Origin: Bradyrhizobium sp. ISRA430 | Lineage (GTDB): Bacteria > Pseudomonadota > Alphaproteobacteria > Rhizobiales > Xanthobacteraceae | Direction: 5' to 3' | Assembly: GCF_029909975.1 (NCBI RefSeq) | Contig: NZ_CP094516.1 | Coordinates: forward strand, 2,976,001 to 3,040,000 | Length of the DNA: 64,000 bases | In this document: one piece after another, positions 35,480 to 44,379 of the stretch | Numbering within the stretch: the first letter of the stretch is position 1 | Layout of the letters: every line of letters begins with the position of its first letter | The notes under the pieces: generated by a model | Told to the model about the DNA's origin: nothing | The model's database searches: none | The model's input: only the letters and a program-made list of their open reading frames with translations | Translations under genes and position numbers: made by a program

Positions 35480-35782
35480 CTACTCCAGCGGCACCACCTT
35501 CGCGGCCATGTCGGGTGCGCGGCTCACGCGATAGTTCGCGTTGCTGCATTTGAGCACCCACACGTCATGGTCCGGCTTGGATCGCTTCGCGTCCTTGGTC
35601 GCGCCAAGCGCTTTTTCGCAGGTAAAGCCTTGCGTACGTATTTGGGCCGCGAGCATGGTCTGAACCGTTTCCTCGGCGGCCTGCGCCGATCCCACGAGGC
35701 CGCTTCCCGGCCTCAGTACCGACGGAAGGGCCGGCAGAGCTATAGCGAGCGCAACCGCAATGCAGTGGCTGAGGACTTTCAT
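35480..35782 (-). CDS. Small secreted protein
   Basis: 100 residues. Signal peptide (1-31, ending AQAAE) and two cysteines (FTCEK, VLKCSNANYRV) that could pair. The C-terminal DVWVLKCSNANYRVSRAPDMAAKVVPL looks like a small periplasmic fold common in Bradyrhizobium. No known family. ATG 35782 is chosen because the frame further up runs through the next gene's end. Confidence 0.65.
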   Translation of the reverse strand: MKVLSHCIAVALAIALPALPSVLRPGSGLVGSAQAAEETVQTMLAAQIRTQGFTCEKALGATKDAKRSKPDHDVWVLKCSNANYRVSRAPDMAAKVVPLE

Positions 35783-35811
35783 GTGACACTCCATCAAGCA
35801 AAGACCGTGAA

Positions 35812-36225
35812 CTAAATCGAAAAGTCTTCTTCCTGGATTTCCCGTGTTGAGAACCAGGCCGCACCGAGCAGCAGTGCAAAAATCGCGTGGAGCGCGGTCG
35901 CCGGCCACAACAGGATGCCCGTCAATTTGCCGCCAAGCCCAACATAGACGAGATAGATCGCTGCGAGAAGGTTATAGATCAGAAGCGTTCGAACAGACGA
36001 TAGTTGGTTGGGAGTCTTGGCAGTCGACGGCCACGTCGCGAGCACCAGCGCGAGCAATACGATGGCCGTGAGCCCTCCCAGCGCATCCCCGGCGTTGGAG
36101 AATTCGGCGCCGAAGACCAGCCAGGCGAACAGCGGTGGCCAGACGAACAGAACGAGGCCGGTGACGGCGGCCTCGAGAGCGGCAGCGAGAATCGTCCATT
36201 TCACGATGCTCGGACTGACCCACAT
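35812..36225 (-). CDS. Four-helix membrane protein of unknown function
   Basis: 137 residues, four predicted membrane helices (about 9-34, 44-66, 79-99, 105-124) with short loops. No recognisable motif. First gene of the block 36225-33586 on the minus strand, with a strong 12-bp palindrome 28 bases upstream of its start. Confidence 0.72.
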   Translation of the reverse strand: MWVSPSIVKWTILAAALEAAVTGLVLFVWPPLFAWLVFGAEFSNAGDALGGLTAIVLLALVLATWPSTAKTPNQLSSVRTLLIYNLLAAIYLVYVGLGGKLTGILLWPATALHAIFALLLGAAWFSTREIQEEDFSI

Positions 36226-36252
36226 GGTTTCAAAACCGACAGATGCACTCTC

Positions 36253-36278
36253 GAAGTCGACCTCTCGAGGTCGACTTC
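36253..36278. promoter_or_regulatory. Strong 12-bp palindrome (operator or terminator)
   Basis: GAAGTCGACCTC (36253-36264), TC, GAGGTCGACTTC (36267-36278). It lies between the end of the sulfatase gene (36326) and the start of the four-helix protein (36225), both minus strand. The 2-base centre is too small for an unmelted RNA loop and there is no T tract, so a repressor site is as likely as a terminator. Confidence 0.5.
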
Positions 36279-36325
36279 ATCTTGCTGTGTGTAATTCAGC
36301 GACATCGCGTCGCCCCGTGTACCTG

Positions 36326-38779
36326 CTAGTTCTTGCCTTGCGTTTGCGTCTGCGGCTCTGGTTCGAGCTTGAACGTCAGCTTGTCGATCTTGCCGGTGAA
36401 CTTGAACGGAGGATCGTAGCGATACTCCACCAGCGCCAATCCAGTGCGCGTGTCCTGGCCGATGTCGAAGCTTTCGTCCTCGGGGAAGGTAATCGGAGTC
36501 GTGTGTTCCAGCGTATTCCGCGCCACTTCCTTGCCGTCCACCGACAAGATGCCTGTGCCGCCCTTACCGAGGCCCGGACCATCGGACTTGAAGTCGAAAA
36601 CGATGGCGTGCTTGCCGGCCGTCAGTTCGGGCCCCTCCCAGGCCGTGCGCTTGAGGTCGAGCAGGTTATAGAGGAACACCACCTTGCCTCGGCCGATTCC
36701 AAATTCGCCTTTGCTCAGGAACAGGCCATAGCCGCCGAAGCGCCCACCCTGGGTGACGATCATGCCTTCCGCGCCACGCTCAGGGATGTCGACGTCGGCG
36801 GTGATGGTGTAGCCCTTGTTCAGGATGCTCGGCGCCGCGCTGCCGGGCGTGCCGATCAGCTCGCCCGTATAGGTAAACACCGTTCGCCCGGCCGTGAGGC
36901 TCGGACGCGGCGTGTTCCAGCGCGCAAGCGTCGTATTATCAAGCGGCAGCACGTTGTACTTCTTCGCTTCGGAGTAGAAGAGGTCCTGCAACTGCTTCAG
37001 CTTATCCGGCATCTTGTCCGCGAGGTCGGTGTACTGCGTGGGGTCCTCCTGCACATTGTAGAGTTCCCACTTGTACCCCGTAATCACGTCCGGAGGTGCC
37101 TTGGTGCTCAGCTCCCAGGGAAGCGTTACGGGAATTGTCGCCGCAACCCACCCATCATGATAAATTGAGCGATTACCGAGCATCTCGAAATATTGCGTCG
37201 TGTGCTTCGTGGGTGCTGCGGCGTTTGCGTTATCCCACGTGTAGGCCATGCTGGTGCCTTCGATCGGGATTTGCTTGATCCCGTTGATCGTATCCGGTTG
37301 CTGAATGCCGGCCGCTTCGAGGATGGTCGGCACGATATCGATCACATGATGGAATTGGCGGCGGATGCCGCCGGCGTCCGTGATGTGCCCGGGCCATGAC
37401 ATGACCACGCCCTGGGCGGTCCCGCCGAAGTGTGACGGCACCTGCTTGACCCATTTGAAGGGCGTATCCATCGTCCACGCCCAACCGGCGGCGTAATGCG
37501 GGAAGGTCCGCTCCGATCCCCAGAACGGATACCAGAGGAACTGATCCTTCACCGGCACGGCAACGCCGTTGAAGGTGGTGAACTCGTTTGGTGTGCCGTT
37601 GAGCATGCCTTCAGCGCTCGCACCATTGTCGCCGCCAATGTAGATGATCAAGGTGTTGTCAAGCTCGCCTAGGTCTTCGACGGCCTGGATGATCCGTCCG
37701 ATCTCATGGTCGGCATAGGCGAGATAGGCTCCATAGATGTCCGCTTGCTTGATGAAGAGCCTCTTCTCGTCCCAGCTCAGCGAATCCCATTCGGGCAAGT
37801 CTTTCGGCCACGGCGTGAGCTTGGCATTCTCGGGCATGATGCCCAGCCGCTTCTGATTGGCGAAGATTTTCTCGCGCACCTTATTCCAGCCCTCGTCGAA
37901 GAGGTGCATGTCGCTGATCTTCTTCACCCACTCGGGCGTCGGATGATGCGGAGCATGGGTGGCGCCAGGCACGTAGTAGACGAGCCACGGCTTGCCTGGT
38001 GCGATTTCCTTGAGCTGCTTCATGTACTGGATCGCCTCGTCGGCCATCGCGGTCTCGAGATTCCAGCCGGGATTGTTGAGGAAGGGATAGATCGCCGTCG
38101 TGTTGCGGAACAGGTTCGGCTGCCACTGGCTCGCATCGCCGCCGACGAAACCGTAGAAGTAGTCGAAGCCCATGCCATTCGGCCACTGATCGAATGGGCC
38201 GGCTTGGCTGTCCTGATAGGAAGGCGTGTTGTGGTCCTTGCCGAACCACGAGGTCGCGTAGCCGTTCGCCTTAAGGATGGTGCCGATGGTACCTTTCTCA
38301 ATCGGGATGATCGAATCGTAGCCCGGGAAACCGGTTCCGATTTCATTGACCACTCCATAGCCAACCGAGTGATGGTTGCGGCCCGTGATGATCGCGGCCC
38401 GCGTGGGTGAACAGAGCGACGTCGAATGGAAGTTAGTGTAGCGCAGTCCGGCCTGCGCGATGCGATCCATGGATGGCGTAGGAATCACACCGCCGAAGGT
38501 ACCGGGAGCGCCGAAACCCTGATCATCCGTCATGATCAGCAGAACGTTGGGGGCGCCCTTCGGCGGCACGACGCGCGGCGCCCACCATGGTTTCGACTCC
38601 GAGGCTCTTTCCTTGATGATACCGCCAAATTTCGGATCGGGCGGCGGGAGCTGCTTTCCATCAATTGTTGTGGTGGCGCCCGGCGATCCAATCGGGGCGG
38701 CACTTTGGGCAAATGCTGCCGCAGAGATCATGAATGGGGAAATATACAGAAGCGCAATGAAGATCTTGCGAGTACACAT
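36326..38779 (-). CDS. Secreted arylsulfatase, paralog 1
   Basis: 817 residues. Signal peptide (1-25, AAFAQ), then the sulfatase domain: D85/D86 metal ligands (LLIMTDDQGFG) and the formylglycine site C123-S-P-T-R (SLCSPTRAAIITGRNHH). The C-terminal 200 residues form a beta-rich domain (TITADVDIPERGAEGMIVTQGGRFGGYGLF). Such enzymes free sulfate from organic sulfate esters in the periplasm. GGAGG precedes ATG 38779. It is a close paralog of the next gene; no anaerobic or formylglycine-maturing enzyme is nearby. Confidence 0.93.
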   Translation of the reverse strand: MCTRKIFIALLYISPFMISAAAFAQSAAPIGSPGATTTIDGKQLPPPDPKFGGIIKERASESKPWWAPRVVPPKGAPNVLLIMTDDQGFGAPGTFGGVIPTPSMDRIAQAGLRYTNFHSTSLCSPTRAAIITGRNHHSVGYGVVNEIGTGFPGYDSIIPIEKGTIGTILKANGYATSWFGKDHNTPSYQDSQAGPFDQWPNGMGFDYFYGFVGGDASQWQPNLFRNTTAIYPFLNNPGWNLETAMADEAIQYMKQLKEIAPGKPWLVYYVPGATHAPHHPTPEWVKKISDMHLFDEGWNKVREKIFANQKRLGIMPENAKLTPWPKDLPEWDSLSWDEKRLFIKQADIYGAYLAYADHEIGRIIQAVEDLGELDNTLIIYIGGDNGASAEGMLNGTPNEFTTFNGVAVPVKDQFLWYPFWGSERTFPHYAAGWAWTMDTPFKWVKQVPSHFGGTAQGVVMSWPGHITDAGGIRRQFHHVIDIVPTILEAAGIQQPDTINGIKQIPIEGTSMAYTWDNANAAAPTKHTTQYFEMLGNRSIYHDGWVAATIPVTLPWELSTKAPPDVITGYKWELYNVQEDPTQYTDLADKMPDKLKQLQDLFYSEAKKYNVLPLDNTTLARWNTPRPSLTAGRTVFTYTGELIGTPGSAAPSILNKGYTITADVDIPERGAEGMIVTQGGRFGGYGLFLSKGEFGIGRGKVVFLYNLLDLKRTAWEGPELTAGKHAIVFDFKSDGPGLGKGGTGILSVDGKEVARNTLEHTTPITFPEDESFDIGQDTRTGLALVEYRYDPPFKFTGKIDKLTFKLEPEPQTQTQGKN

Positions 38780-38859
38780 GACAAGTCCTCCCGAAATTGC
38801 GAGGGCCCAAAGCACGCGAGTTGCCTTTCATTTTCGTCACCACATTCGAAAGAGAACAA

Positions 38860-38879
38860 AGGCGGGGAGTGCCCCGCCT
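38860..38879 (-). terminator. Terminator after arylsulfatase paralog 2
   Basis: AGGCGGGG (38860-38867), AGTG, CCCCGCCT (38872-38879). Read on the minus strand it is followed by TTGTTCTCTTTC, a T-rich tract. It separates the two sulfatase genes, so they are not obligately co-transcribed. Confidence 0.75.
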
Positions 38880-38898
38880 CTGTTGCTTCGTGCCGCGA

Positions 38899-41424
38899 TC
38901 AATCAGCCTGGGCCTTCTCATGCATCCCCGCCTGCAATCTCTTGATGTCCGCAGGCGACAGTTGCGGGCGGTCGACCTTGACCGTCAGCTTGTTGAGCTT
39001 GGCCGTCAGCGCGAACGGAGGCTTGTAGTCGGCATCGTTCACGCCGGTGAGCGTGTCGGAGCCGATGTCGAAGCTTTCGTCCCACTGCAGGATCATTGGC
39101 AGCGTCTTCGGCATCCGCTTCCTGGCGACGTCCTTGCCATCGACCTTCAGCGTGCCTGTGCCGGGCTGCGCGAGACCGCTGAAGTTGTTGTACTCGAGCG
39201 TCTGCGCGCCGATGCCCTCATATTTGAAGTCGAACTCGACCGTGTGCCGGCCCGGCGGCAGCGCATCCGGCCCTTCCCACTTGATGCGTTCGAGATCGAC
39301 CATGTTCCACAGGAACACCGGCTTGCCCTGCAGCAGGTAGAAGCCGTAGCCGGCGAAGCGGCCTCCCGAGGTCAGGATCATGCCCTCGGCGCCGCCCTGC
39401 GGCACGTCGATGTCAGCGGTGATCGTGTAGGAGGTGTTGAGCAGCACGGGCGAGTCCCCCTGCGGCAATCCAGTCATCGGCCGCGTGTACACGAACTCCT
39501 TGCGGCCGGCCGTGATGTTCGGACGTGGCGCGATGATGCGGGCCGCAACCGACGCGTCCATCGGGAAGACCTGGTACTTCCTGGCTTCCGCGACGAACTT
39601 CTGCCGCATCTCCTTGACCTTCTGCGGATTCTGCGCCGCGATGTCGTCGGTCTGGCTGAAGTCCTTGGTCAGGTTGTAGAGTTGGAAGACCTGGTTGTTG
39701 AGCGGATCCGGGTTCGCCGGACCGAACGCCTGCCAGGGTGCGCGGTTGACTTTGGTGGAGAGCATCCAGCCGTCGTCATAGAGCGCCCATTGGCCCATCA
39801 TCTCGAAGTATTGGGTCTTGTGGCGGGACGCCGTTTTCGCGTTCGCCGCATCGAAGGTGTATGCGAAGCTCGTGCCCTCGATCGGCGCCTGCTTGATGCC
39901 GTCGACGACGTCGGGCGCACGGATGCCGGCCGCCTCGAGAATCGTCGGCACCACGTCGATCACGTGGACGAATTGCTCGCGCAGGGCGCCCTTGTCCTTG
40001 ATGCGCGCCGGCCATGACACCACCATGTTCTGGTTGATGCCGCCGAGCCTGGAGGCATTCTGCTTGAACCAGTCGAAGGGCGTGTCAAACGCCCACGACC
40101 AGCCGGCTGACATGTGGTTGTATGTCTGCTCGGTGCCCCAGACGTCGTAGAACTTCATCTGCACGTCGACCGGCAGTTCATTCAGGCCGTTGAAGAACGC
40201 CACCTCGTTGGGCGTGCCGAGCGGTCCGCCCTCGGCGCTGGTGCCGTTGTCGCCGTTGATGTAGATGACAAGCGTGTTGTCGAGCCGGCCAAGATCCTGG
40301 AAGTGCTGGATCACGCGACCGATTTCGTGATCGTTATAGGCGGCGTAGGCCGCAAACACCTCGACCTGGCGGATGAAGAGCTTCTTCTCCTCGGCGCTCA
40401 ACTGGTCCCATGGCTTGAGGATGTCCTTGGGCCAAGGCGCCAGCTTGGTGTCCTTCGGGACCACGCCGAGCCGCTTCTGGTTCTCCAGGATGCGCTCGCG
40501 CACCTTTTCGTAGCCGTCGTCGAACAGATGCATTGCGCTGATCTTGTCCACCCACTCCTTGGTCGGGTGGTGCGGCGCGTGCGTGGCGCCGGGCGCGTAT
40601 TTGATGAAGAGCGGCTTCGACGGATCGGTCTGGTGAAGCCGCGTCATCCAGTCGATGGCCTCATCGGCCATCGCGGTGACGAGATTCCAGGTGCCGGGCG
40701 GCTTGCCCTGGAACGGATAGATCTGTGTCGTGTTGCGGAAGAGATTCGGCTCCCACTGGTTTGCGTCGCCGCCGACGAAACCGTAGAAGTATTCGAAGCC
40801 CATGCCGATGGGCCACTGGTCGAACGGACCGATCTGGCTGGCCGCGAACGCCGGCGTGTTGTGGTCCTTGCCGAACCATGATGTCGCGTAGCCGTTGTCG
40901 AGCAAAATCCGGCCGATCGTCGCTTTGTCCTTCGCAATGATGCTGTTGTAACCGGGGAAGCCGGTCGACTGCTCGGAGATCACGCCGAAGCCGGCCGAAT
41001 GGTGATTGCGTCCGGTAATCAGCGCCGCGCGGGTCGGTGAGCACAGCGCGGTCGAGAAGACGCGATTGTAGCGCAACCCCTCATTCGCGATGCGCTCCAT
41101 CGTCGGGGTCGGGATGACGCCACCGAAGGTGCTGGGCACACCGAAACCGGCATCGTCCGTGATGATCAGCAGCACGTTCGGTGCGCTCTTCGGCGGCACG
41201 ACACGCGGCGGCCACCACGGCTTCGATTGCAGCGCGTCGTCCTTGATCACGCCGCCGAATTTCGGATCAGGCGGCGGAAGCTGCCTTCCGTCTATCGGGG
41301 CCGTGGCGGCGGCTGAACCGGGCGGCGGCGCGCTTAGTTGCGTCTGTTGCGCAAACGCCGGCGCTGAAGAAGCAAATACAAATATAAGTGCAAATGCAGC
41401 CGCGAAGGATCGGGTAGCGCTCAT
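38899..41424 (-). CDS. Secreted arylsulfatase, paralog 2
   Basis: 841 residues. Signal peptide (1-26, APAFAQ), D90/D91 and the formylglycine site C128-S-P-T-R (TALCSPTRAALITGRNHH). Layout and many blocks are shared with paralog 1 (PPPDPKFGG, VPSTFGGVIPTP, GRNHHSxGxGV), so the pair arose by duplication. GGGAGG lies 8 bases before ATG 41424. A FixK-type box 57 bases upstream suggests microaerobic control. Confidence 0.93.
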   Translation of the reverse strand: MSATRSFAAAFALIFVFASSAPAFAQQTQLSAPPPGSAAATAPIDGRQLPPPDPKFGGVIKDDALQSKPWWPPRVVPPKSAPNVLLIITDDAGFGVPSTFGGVIPTPTMERIANEGLRYNRVFSTALCSPTRAALITGRNHHSAGFGVISEQSTGFPGYNSIIAKDKATIGRILLDNGYATSWFGKDHNTPAFAASQIGPFDQWPIGMGFEYFYGFVGGDANQWEPNLFRNTTQIYPFQGKPPGTWNLVTAMADEAIDWMTRLHQTDPSKPLFIKYAPGATHAPHHPTKEWVDKISAMHLFDDGYEKVRERILENQKRLGVVPKDTKLAPWPKDILKPWDQLSAEEKKLFIRQVEVFAAYAAYNDHEIGRVIQHFQDLGRLDNTLVIYINGDNGTSAEGGPLGTPNEVAFFNGLNELPVDVQMKFYDVWGTEQTYNHMSAGWSWAFDTPFDWFKQNASRLGGINQNMVVSWPARIKDKGALREQFVHVIDVVPTILEAAGIRAPDVVDGIKQAPIEGTSFAYTFDAANAKTASRHKTQYFEMMGQWALYDDGWMLSTKVNRAPWQAFGPANPDPLNNQVFQLYNLTKDFSQTDDIAAQNPQKVKEMRQKFVAEARKYQVFPMDASVAARIIAPRPNITAGRKEFVYTRPMTGLPQGDSPVLLNTSYTITADIDVPQGGAEGMILTSGGRFAGYGFYLLQGKPVFLWNMVDLERIKWEGPDALPPGRHTVEFDFKYEGIGAQTLEYNNFSGLAQPGTGTLKVDGKDVARKRMPKTLPMILQWDESFDIGSDTLTGVNDADYKPPFALTAKLNKLTVKVDRPQLSPADIKRLQAGMHEKAQAD

Positions 41425-41480
41425 TGCAATACCTCCCTTCAAATGAAGCGTAATCCTTGGCTAATCTCGACAAGAGGGAC

Positions 41481-41494
41481 TTGACCTGGATCAA
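41481..41494 (-). promoter_or_regulatory. FixK/FNR-type box for sulfatase 2
   Basis: TTGACCTGGATCAA fits the FixK2 pattern TTGA-N6-TCAA. Its centre is about 63 bases from the sulfatase ATG. Placing the usual -40 distance would put the start site near 41447 with a short leader, which fits an activator position. Confidence 0.6.
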
Positions 41495-41712
41495 CGGACA
41501 AAATGGCTGACCAGAGGCGGAGATATCTTTCTCCGCGGCATGCTTCGCCACAGATAAGCGGCGCAAGAACTGATCCATACGAAATCCATACGAAAATGTA
41601 TCTGATTGCTCCGATGCCCCCAGCATTTGGCGCGAACACCGCCGCAGTGCCGGGTATCATCGAAGGTTTGAACCGATGCGCGATGGGCGGTACTCTTCCG
41701 CGCCCGTCGATG

Positions 41713-41726
41713 TTGATCTAGATCAA
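41713..41726 (+). promoter_or_regulatory. FixK/FNR-type box, extended palindrome
   Basis: TTGATCTAGATCAA is a perfect match to TTGAT-N4-ATCAA, and the symmetry extends four more bases on each side (GATG ... CATC). It lies 62 bases before the small exported protein gene, an activator distance for that gene. A strong -10 is not obvious. Confidence 0.68.
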
Positions 41727-41788
41727 CATCCGTCACGAGATGCCGTGGCCGTCTGCGCGGGCGGTTTATTGATTGCAGGAGAGTTCAT

Positions 41789-42058
41789 ATGTTCTCCAAT
41801 GCATCGTTCGTCCTCATTCTTGCTGCTGCCGCTTTCGCAACGGCGGGCACTGCGTCTGCCCAAACGGCGGCGGCCCGACATGTTTCACCGCAGAAAACGA
41901 TCGGCACAGCCAAGCCCGAGGCGCCATCAATTTTCGACCTCAATGCCCTTTCTGCCAAGCGTGGCTTCGCGTTGCGCCAGGATCTGTTCGATCGCAACAA
42001 TCCCACCAATATCAGGTCTGATTGGCCCGGCCCGCCGGCGCAGCCCGGACAGTTCTAG
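41789..42058 (+). CDS. Small exported protein
   Basis: 89 residues: signal peptide (1-24, TASAQ) and a short mature part with no known family. It is downstream of the FixK-type box and 14 bases before the next gene, so the two are likely one operon. CAGGAGAG precedes the ATG. Confidence 0.75.
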   Translation: MFSNASFVLILAAAAFATAGTASAQTAAARHVSPQKTIGTAKPEAPSIFDLNALSAKRGFALRQDLFDRNNPTNIRSDWPGPPAQPGQF

Positions 42059-42072
42059 AGATGGAGAGATAG

Positions 42073-42444
42073 ATGAAGGCCATCCTTTTTGCATTTGGAT
42101 TGCTCGCAAGCCCTTCGTTGATACCCGTGTCCGATCGCGTGCCCGAACTGAAGGTCGAAGCGCTCTGCGAGTCGACGTCCGAGACGGACAAGGCGATGGG
42201 ATTGGCGTTGGCGCAAAGCTTTGCCGATTGTATGCGCGATGAGACGGCAGCGCAGAAGCAGCTCGGCACGGTATGGGCGACGGCCAAACCCGCAGTCCGT
42301 GACTCCTGCGAGAACGAGGCGACATCGCTCGGAACCCAAAGCTATGTCGATCTGCTCACCTGCATCCAGATGACGGAGACGGCAAGCGCGCTGTCGTCGA
42401 CGCCGCCGCACAGGGGCGCGAGCAAGAATCGAAACAAGCAGTAG
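42073..42444 (+). CDS. Small exported four-Cys protein
   Basis: 123 residues. Hydrophobic N-terminus (1-18) then four cysteines (EALCES, ADCMRD, DSCENE, LTCIQM) spaced like two disulfides in a helical periplasmic protein. The tail is polar (PPHRGASKNRNKQ). No family recognised. It is in tandem with the previous exported protein and probably shares its FixK-type control. GGAGAG precedes the ATG. Confidence 0.72.
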   Translation: MKAILFAFGLLASPSLIPVSDRVPELKVEALCESTSETDKAMGLALAQSFADCMRDETAAQKQLGTVWATAKPAVRDSCENEATSLGTQSYVDLLTCIQMTETASALSSTPPHRGASKNRNKQ

Positions 42445-42655
42445 CGGAGCACCGCGGGCGCTGCTCACGAGCCTCTGAACAAACGGCGGAGCACCTAAGT
42501 AAACCTGCGGTACGACGCTCAAGTGGTGGGGGGACGCAGACGGCGAATGTACACGTCCCGTTCGCGGTGATAAGCTCCGCAGCAGACGTGACCGTCCATA
42601 CTCGCCACGACAGAACTTTCAGACCGGCACGTCGACGCTGTCAGCGGAGGCGACC

Positions 42656-43462
42656 ATGGGACCGATCGATTTCAAGTTCGGCACGCTCATCCGGACAGGG
42701 CCGAAACTGACCTACGGCGGCAAGTGGGACGCCGATCTTGTCGATTGGAAGATCGACCATTCCACCAATGCCTATCTCACGATCTTTATCCGTATCTTCT
42801 TCGCGAAGATCGACCCCGCCGGAAAAACCGGGACCTACGGCGATGCGGACGATACCGCCACGCATCCGTCCAAGAAATCCATTCAGAAATGGAAACCCGG
42901 CGAGTTCGAACAGTACGTTCGGAATCTCACGAGTAGTGCGCAACGTTTCTGGGACGGCCAGTTCTGGTTGAAGACGCCGAAAACGTATGACGGGCTAAAC
43001 TATCTCGCCCACGGTCGTCCAGCCTACCGATGCAACGTGTATTGCAAGCTTGATCTCAAGGCGGTCTCAGCGGCCCACGACGCGCACTATACAATTGCCG
43101 TCGTTCGCGCACGGGACGGTGTGGACTTCCGTTCGAACTCAGTCCTTTACAGCCAGAACGACATCAAATCGGAGCAGATGATTCCGCACTCAACAGTGAA
43201 GTTCTGGACTCACTTCCACGAGGTCGGTCATCTGATCGGCCTCGGCCATGTCGGCACGGGCGGAAAGATCAATGTCCACAACGACAACAGCGCAACGGCC
43301 TATGGCGTGACGGCAGCGGAAATGCGGGACGTCATGGGGCGGGGTCATGCCCGCCACAACTGGCACGCGACCCCTTGGCAAGAGGCCGCCGAAGCTTTTA
43401 CGGGCGTGAAGATCGCAGACTGGAAGGTTTTTCAGCACCACATCGCGCCCGAGCGCGTCTGA
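42656..43462 (+). CDS. Metzincin-like metalloprotease without signal peptide
   Basis: 268 residues. The zinc signature H188-E-V-G-H192-L-I-G-L-G-H198 fits HExxHxxGxxH, and M227 in RDVMG fits the Met-turn that closes the metzincin site, about 29 residues later. The N-terminus (MGPIDFKFGTLIRTGPKL) is not a signal peptide; the first half is unlike known metzincin pro-regions. GGAGG precedes the ATG. No inhibitor or secretion genes are beside it. Substrate and location are unknown; intracellular use or signal-less export are both possible. The 211 bases upstream are unremarkable. Confidence 0.72.
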   Translation: MGPIDFKFGTLIRTGPKLTYGGKWDADLVDWKIDHSTNAYLTIFIRIFFAKIDPAGKTGTYGDADDTATHPSKKSIQKWKPGEFEQYVRNLTSSAQRFWDGQFWLKTPKTYDGLNYLAHGRPAYRCNVYCKLDLKAVSAAHDAHYTIAVVRARDGVDFRSNSVLYSQNDIKSEQMIPHSTVKFWTHFHEVGHLIGLGHVGTGGKINVHNDNSATAYGVTAAEMRDVMGRGHARHNWHATPWQEAAEAFTGVKIADWKVFQHHIAPERV

Positions 43463-43737
43463 GTGCAAACCGAGCATTTATTTCCGAGACCGTGCCGGCG
43501 TCGGCCAATATCCGCTCAGACTTTGGTTGGGCACTAAGGGCCGATCGCACAGCGCCGTCTATGTTGCCGCATCAAGCGCGATCATCGCACAATCCGAGAA
43601 GCGTAACCCCGTAGCATCCCGGCAACCGTAGAGTTCCGGATTTCCAATTTTGGAAAGGGGTGTTCTACTGATGGAACGCCCCAAGTGTTTTGACCGCTCA
43701 TTGCATCTGCGGCAGTCGCCGCTCTTAAATTATAGAA

Positions 43738-44043
43738 ATGAGAATGCGCAAAGTAATTTTTTCAGTGGGACCCGTCCTGGCGGTCGCTCTCGCCGTCACG
43801 GCGCTTTGGCCGATACCGCATCCGGACGTGGAGCGGCTCGGCGACAGTGTTTACGAAACCATCTGGCTCTGGCGTATCCCGGCCTACGCCAATAATCCGG
43901 TTTGGCGCGTGCGCTGGACGTGGAGTGATCCACTTCGCGCACAGGCAAGGTGCTGTCGGGCGACACCGCAGTCGATGATCGACCCTGGTGAACTGCGAAT
44001 TGCGCCGCGGTCCAATCCGTCGATCGCAAGGTTGACTGGCTAG
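43738..44043 (+). CDS. Small hypothetical membrane-anchored protein
   Basis: 101 residues with one N-terminal hydrophobic segment (6-25) and a Trp/Arg-rich middle (IWLWRIPAYANNPVWRVRWTW). The last third looks irregular and may be a frameshifted tail. No ribosome site stands out and there is no family. The 275 bases upstream hold nothing I recognise. Low certainty. Confidence 0.4.
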   Translation: MRMRKVIFSVGPVLAVALAVTALWPIPHPDVERLGDSVYETIWLWRIPAYANNPVWRVRWTWSDPLRAQARCCRATPQSMIDPGELRIAPRSNPSIARLTG

Positions 44044-44379
44044 CCGATCGTCGCAGTTCGGTTTGAAGAGTTCCGTTTTCGATCGCTTTGATCTGACGAG
44101 ACGCTGCGGGCGTATCGCGGCATGCCTGATTCGGGCAGCGCTTCCATGCATGCCATCTTCAAACACGGCGCTCGCATTGCCAATGCGTTTGCACCTCCGC
44201 TGCTGTCAGACAGCCTCGGTTTCGCGACGCCAGTTCATAAGTATTTCTTCGAAATCATCTCAAACTTATCCTGCGATTTTATTATGTGTTTAGACCTTAA
44301 CTAGGAACCTACTCTTTGATTTACATCTGAAATCGACGGTTTACCTTCTCCTTGAAGTAGCAATTCAAGGCCGACAACA
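44044..44379. other. Gene-free stretch
   Basis: 336 bases, more AT-rich than the surroundings near 44240-44340. No coding frame with a family match, no palindrome of note. It may hold the promoter of the secreted protein at 44380. Confidence 0.4.

Larger units (their letters stand above)
41425..41788. other. Divergent regulatory region with two FixK-type boxes
   Basis: 364 bases between the divergent sulfatase 2 and the small exported protein gene. It carries two FNR/FixK-type sites (next entries) and no supported gene. The middle part (about 41500-41700) shows nothing recognisable. Confidence 0.6.

Noticed and set aside
38797..40017. Plus-strand open frame opposite arylsulfatase paralog 2
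   Set aside because: Antisense of a well-supported gene; no start site or family motif.
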